Shown here: positions 62,669 through 64,000 of the stretch, piece after piece
How positions within the stretch are numbered: position 1 is the first letter of the stretch
How the letters are laid out: each line of letters opens with the position of its first letter
Source of the DNA: Zymomonas mobilis
GTDB lineage: Bacteria; Pseudomonadota; Alphaproteobacteria; Sphingomonadales; Sphingomonadaceae
Assembly (NCBI RefSeq): GCF_006715975.1
Contig: NZ_VFOF01000001.1
Location: 196,001-260,000, forward strand
Direction of reading: 5' to 3'
Length of the DNA: 64,000 bases
Program-made: the position numbers and the translations under genes
The notes under the pieces: generated by a model
Seen by the model: only the letters and a program-made list of their open reading frames with translations
Told to the model about the DNA's origin: nothing
Database searches by the model: none

Positions 62669-62860
62669 AAATACCGCGCTTTTCATCGCCTGTTCAGGTT
62701 GTTTTTCTTTTACAGGGAACGATTATCAAAACAGATTAAAAAAGAATAGAAATATATACTATAATGACGATCCAGAGAGGGGTTTGTTCTTTTCATTAGG
62801 TTTTTAAAGAAAAGAACGTATTATTCCGTCTGGCTTTGTCTGTGCAAGAAGGCTGCTGCG

Positions 62861-63361
62861 ATGGTAATGCATGGAAAGACAATATCGAAGGATAAGCCTG
62901 TTGATCCGATCGCAGATGGTGTCTTGAAAGAACGCGTTCACTATTTCCCTGTAAATGTTTATTACGAGGATACTGATCTTTCCGGACGTGTCTATCATGC
63001 CAATTATTTGCATTTTGCCGAACGGGCGCGTTCCGATCTGGTAAAATTGATGGGTATTAACCAGCGGGTCGCCTATCAGGATGGTGTCGGCATGTTCGTG
63101 ATCCATCAACAAAAAATTCGTTATTGCCAGCCCGCATGGTTGGATGATCGGTTGGAAATACAAACCGAAATTATCCGCTTGCGAGCCGCAACGCTTCAGT
63201 TACAGCAACAGATTTTTCGCGGCACAGAAATTTTGACAGAAGTGGAAAGTGAGATTGCTTTTCTTTCTGTTGAGGGTCGTCCTTGTCGTATTCCGTCTTA
63301 TTGGCGACCTTTGTTTGAGTCCTTGTGCCTCCCCGCGGCTGATCGGGTTGAAAGGAAGTAA
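62861..63361 (+). CDS. ybgC: Tol-Pal-associated acyl-CoA thioesterase YbgC
   Basis: A cytoplasmic hotdog-fold thioesterase of 166 residues. The active-site motif YYEDTDLSGRVYHANYLHF (about 34-52) contains the catalytic Asp38-type residue and the HxN after it. It lies directly before tolQ with a 7-bp gap, the classic tol-pal operon order. It probably acts on short acyl-CoA or acyl-ACP in phospholipid metabolism. ATG 62867 is an alternative start. Confidence 0.93.
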   Translation: MVMHGKTISKDKPVDPIADGVLKERVHYFPVNVYYEDTDLSGRVYHANYLHFAERARSDLVKLMGINQRVAYQDGVGMFVIHQQKIRYCQPAWLDDRLEIQTEIIRLRAATLQLQQQIFRGTEILTEVESEIAFLSVEGRPCRIPSYWRPLFESLCLPAADRVERK

Positions 63362-63368
63362 TTAAAAG

Positions 63369-64000
63369 ATGCCTTCTTTGGGAATGTCCGGCAATGCCGA
63401 TTTGGCGAGTTCTGTATTATCGCCGGTGACCTTGTTTTTGCATGCCGATATCGTTGGCCGTTTGGTCATGATCGTGCTGTTATGTGCCAGTATATGGAGC
63501 TGGGCCCTTATTCTGGGGCAGTTTTTCCGTGCTTCGGCAGCTAATCGTGCCAGCCGCAATTTTGAAAAAGCCTATAGTAAAGCAGAATCCATGGGCGAGC
63601 TGGAACGCTTTTATGATCGCTATTTCGGTAGCAATGATCCTTCTGCCCGTATTTTTCTGTCCGGTATGCAGACCGTGAAATCAGCAGGAAGAGCCGTTGA
63701 CCATGAGGGTGACCGTGATCGGTTGTCTGTGTCCCTTGAGAGTGCTGTTGGGGCGGCTGTTGAGGATATGTCGTCCCCTTTGAGCAGCCTTGCCACCATT
63801 GGTTCGGTGTCTCCCTTTGTCGGTCTGTTCGGAACGGTTTGGGGCATTATGCATAGCTTTAGCCAGATCGCAGCCGGTGGAAATACGGCGATGGCGATTG
63901 TGGGGCCGGGCATTGCCGAAGCGTTGTTTTCAACGGCGTTAGGTTTGTTCGCCGCTATTCCAGCCAGCATTGCCTATAACCGGATGGCGCATAGTGTTGG
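63369..64000 (+). CDS. tolQ: Tol-Pal system protein TolQ, 3' end outside window
   Basis: The first 210 residues of the TolQ/ExbB-type proton-channel subunit that energises outer-membrane constriction at division. The first membrane helix is at about 28-50 (GRLVMIVLLCASIWSWALIL). A cytoplasmic domain follows, and the channel-lining helices include SVSPFVGLFGTVWGIMHSF and IAEALFSTALGLFAAIPA. The frame runs open to the right edge. It starts 7 bp after the ybgC stop, so translation is likely coupled. Confidence 0.93.
   Translation, partial: MPSLGMSGNADLASSVLSPVTLFLHADIVGRLVMIVLLCASIWSWALILGQFFRASAANRASRNFEKAYSKAESMGELERFYDRYFGSNDPSARIFLSGMQTVKSAGRAVDHEGDRDRLSVSLESAVGAAVEDMSSPLSSLATIGSVSPFVGLFGTVWGIMHSFSQIAAGGNTAMAIVGPGIAEALFSTALGLFAAIPASIAYNRMAHSV

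Overview
The window reads as a piece of an alphaproteobacterial chromosome, and most probably Zymomonas mobilis. This rests on recognising the class A acid phosphatase PhoC described from that species, the GapR/DUF2312 and TolQ/YbgC gene types, the moderate-to-low GC content and the mix of sphingomonad-like housekeeping genes. The species call is recognition from memory; no search was run.

Layout. 1-9.7 kb: end of an LplT-like MFS transporter, a divergent HxlR regulator/PRISE-type reductase pair, a secreted serine beta-lactamase-like protein with a Lys/Ala/His-rich tail, leuCD, a nucleotidyltransferase and an SMR-type small transporter. 8.7-12.2 kb: envelope-glycan genes (GT2 transferase, PIG-V-like mannosyltransferase, galE). 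12.5-19.3 kb: an ABC-F ATPase, a PepSY-like protein, the folate operon pabB-pabA-pabC, and an Rrf2 regulator with a direct-repeat operator candidate. 19.3-26.8 kb: hcp (hybrid-cluster protein), a dihydroorotate dehydrogenase-family protein, rarA, a small conserved gene, a HerA-like ATPase and ybaK. Two near-perfect parS (ParB) sites bracket rarA. 27.2-34.4 kb: tRNA-Cys, a frameshifted small-protein gene, then a phosphorus-scavenging block of S1/P1 nuclease, TonB-dependent receptor, phoC and a Tat-exported phosphoesterase, with two matching PHO-box-like sites. 34.7-43.6 kb: a tandem array of nine Sel1-repeat genes, the first frameshifted and the last carrying a nonsense codon and a degraded start. 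43.7-51.1 kb: fructosamine-kinase-like protein, LMW tyrosine phosphatase, a 57-residue superinfection-immunity-like protein, a YggS-family protein, an ABC ATPase, nadB and an M28 peptidase. 51.3-52.5 kb: an AT-rich, frameshifted DUF3644 gene with a HEPN-type RX4H motif, a plausible decayed defence gene. 52.6-64 kb: a DUF2141 protein, trmB, a GNAT acetyltransferase, pyk, gapR, yebC, ruvC-ruvA, ruvB, a 2-hydroxyacid dehydrogenase, ybgC and the start of tolQ.

How it works together. Housekeeping genes look intact and tightly packed, whereas accessory genes carry the damage. Three genes have a single-base frameshift in an A/T homopolymer and one Sel1 gene has an internal stop. The two most interesting regions are the secreted Sel1 array, with clear signs of recent tandem duplication and paralogue decay, and the PHO-box-linked scavenging cluster with an unannotated 44-residue ORF just upstream of its phosphoesterase gene.
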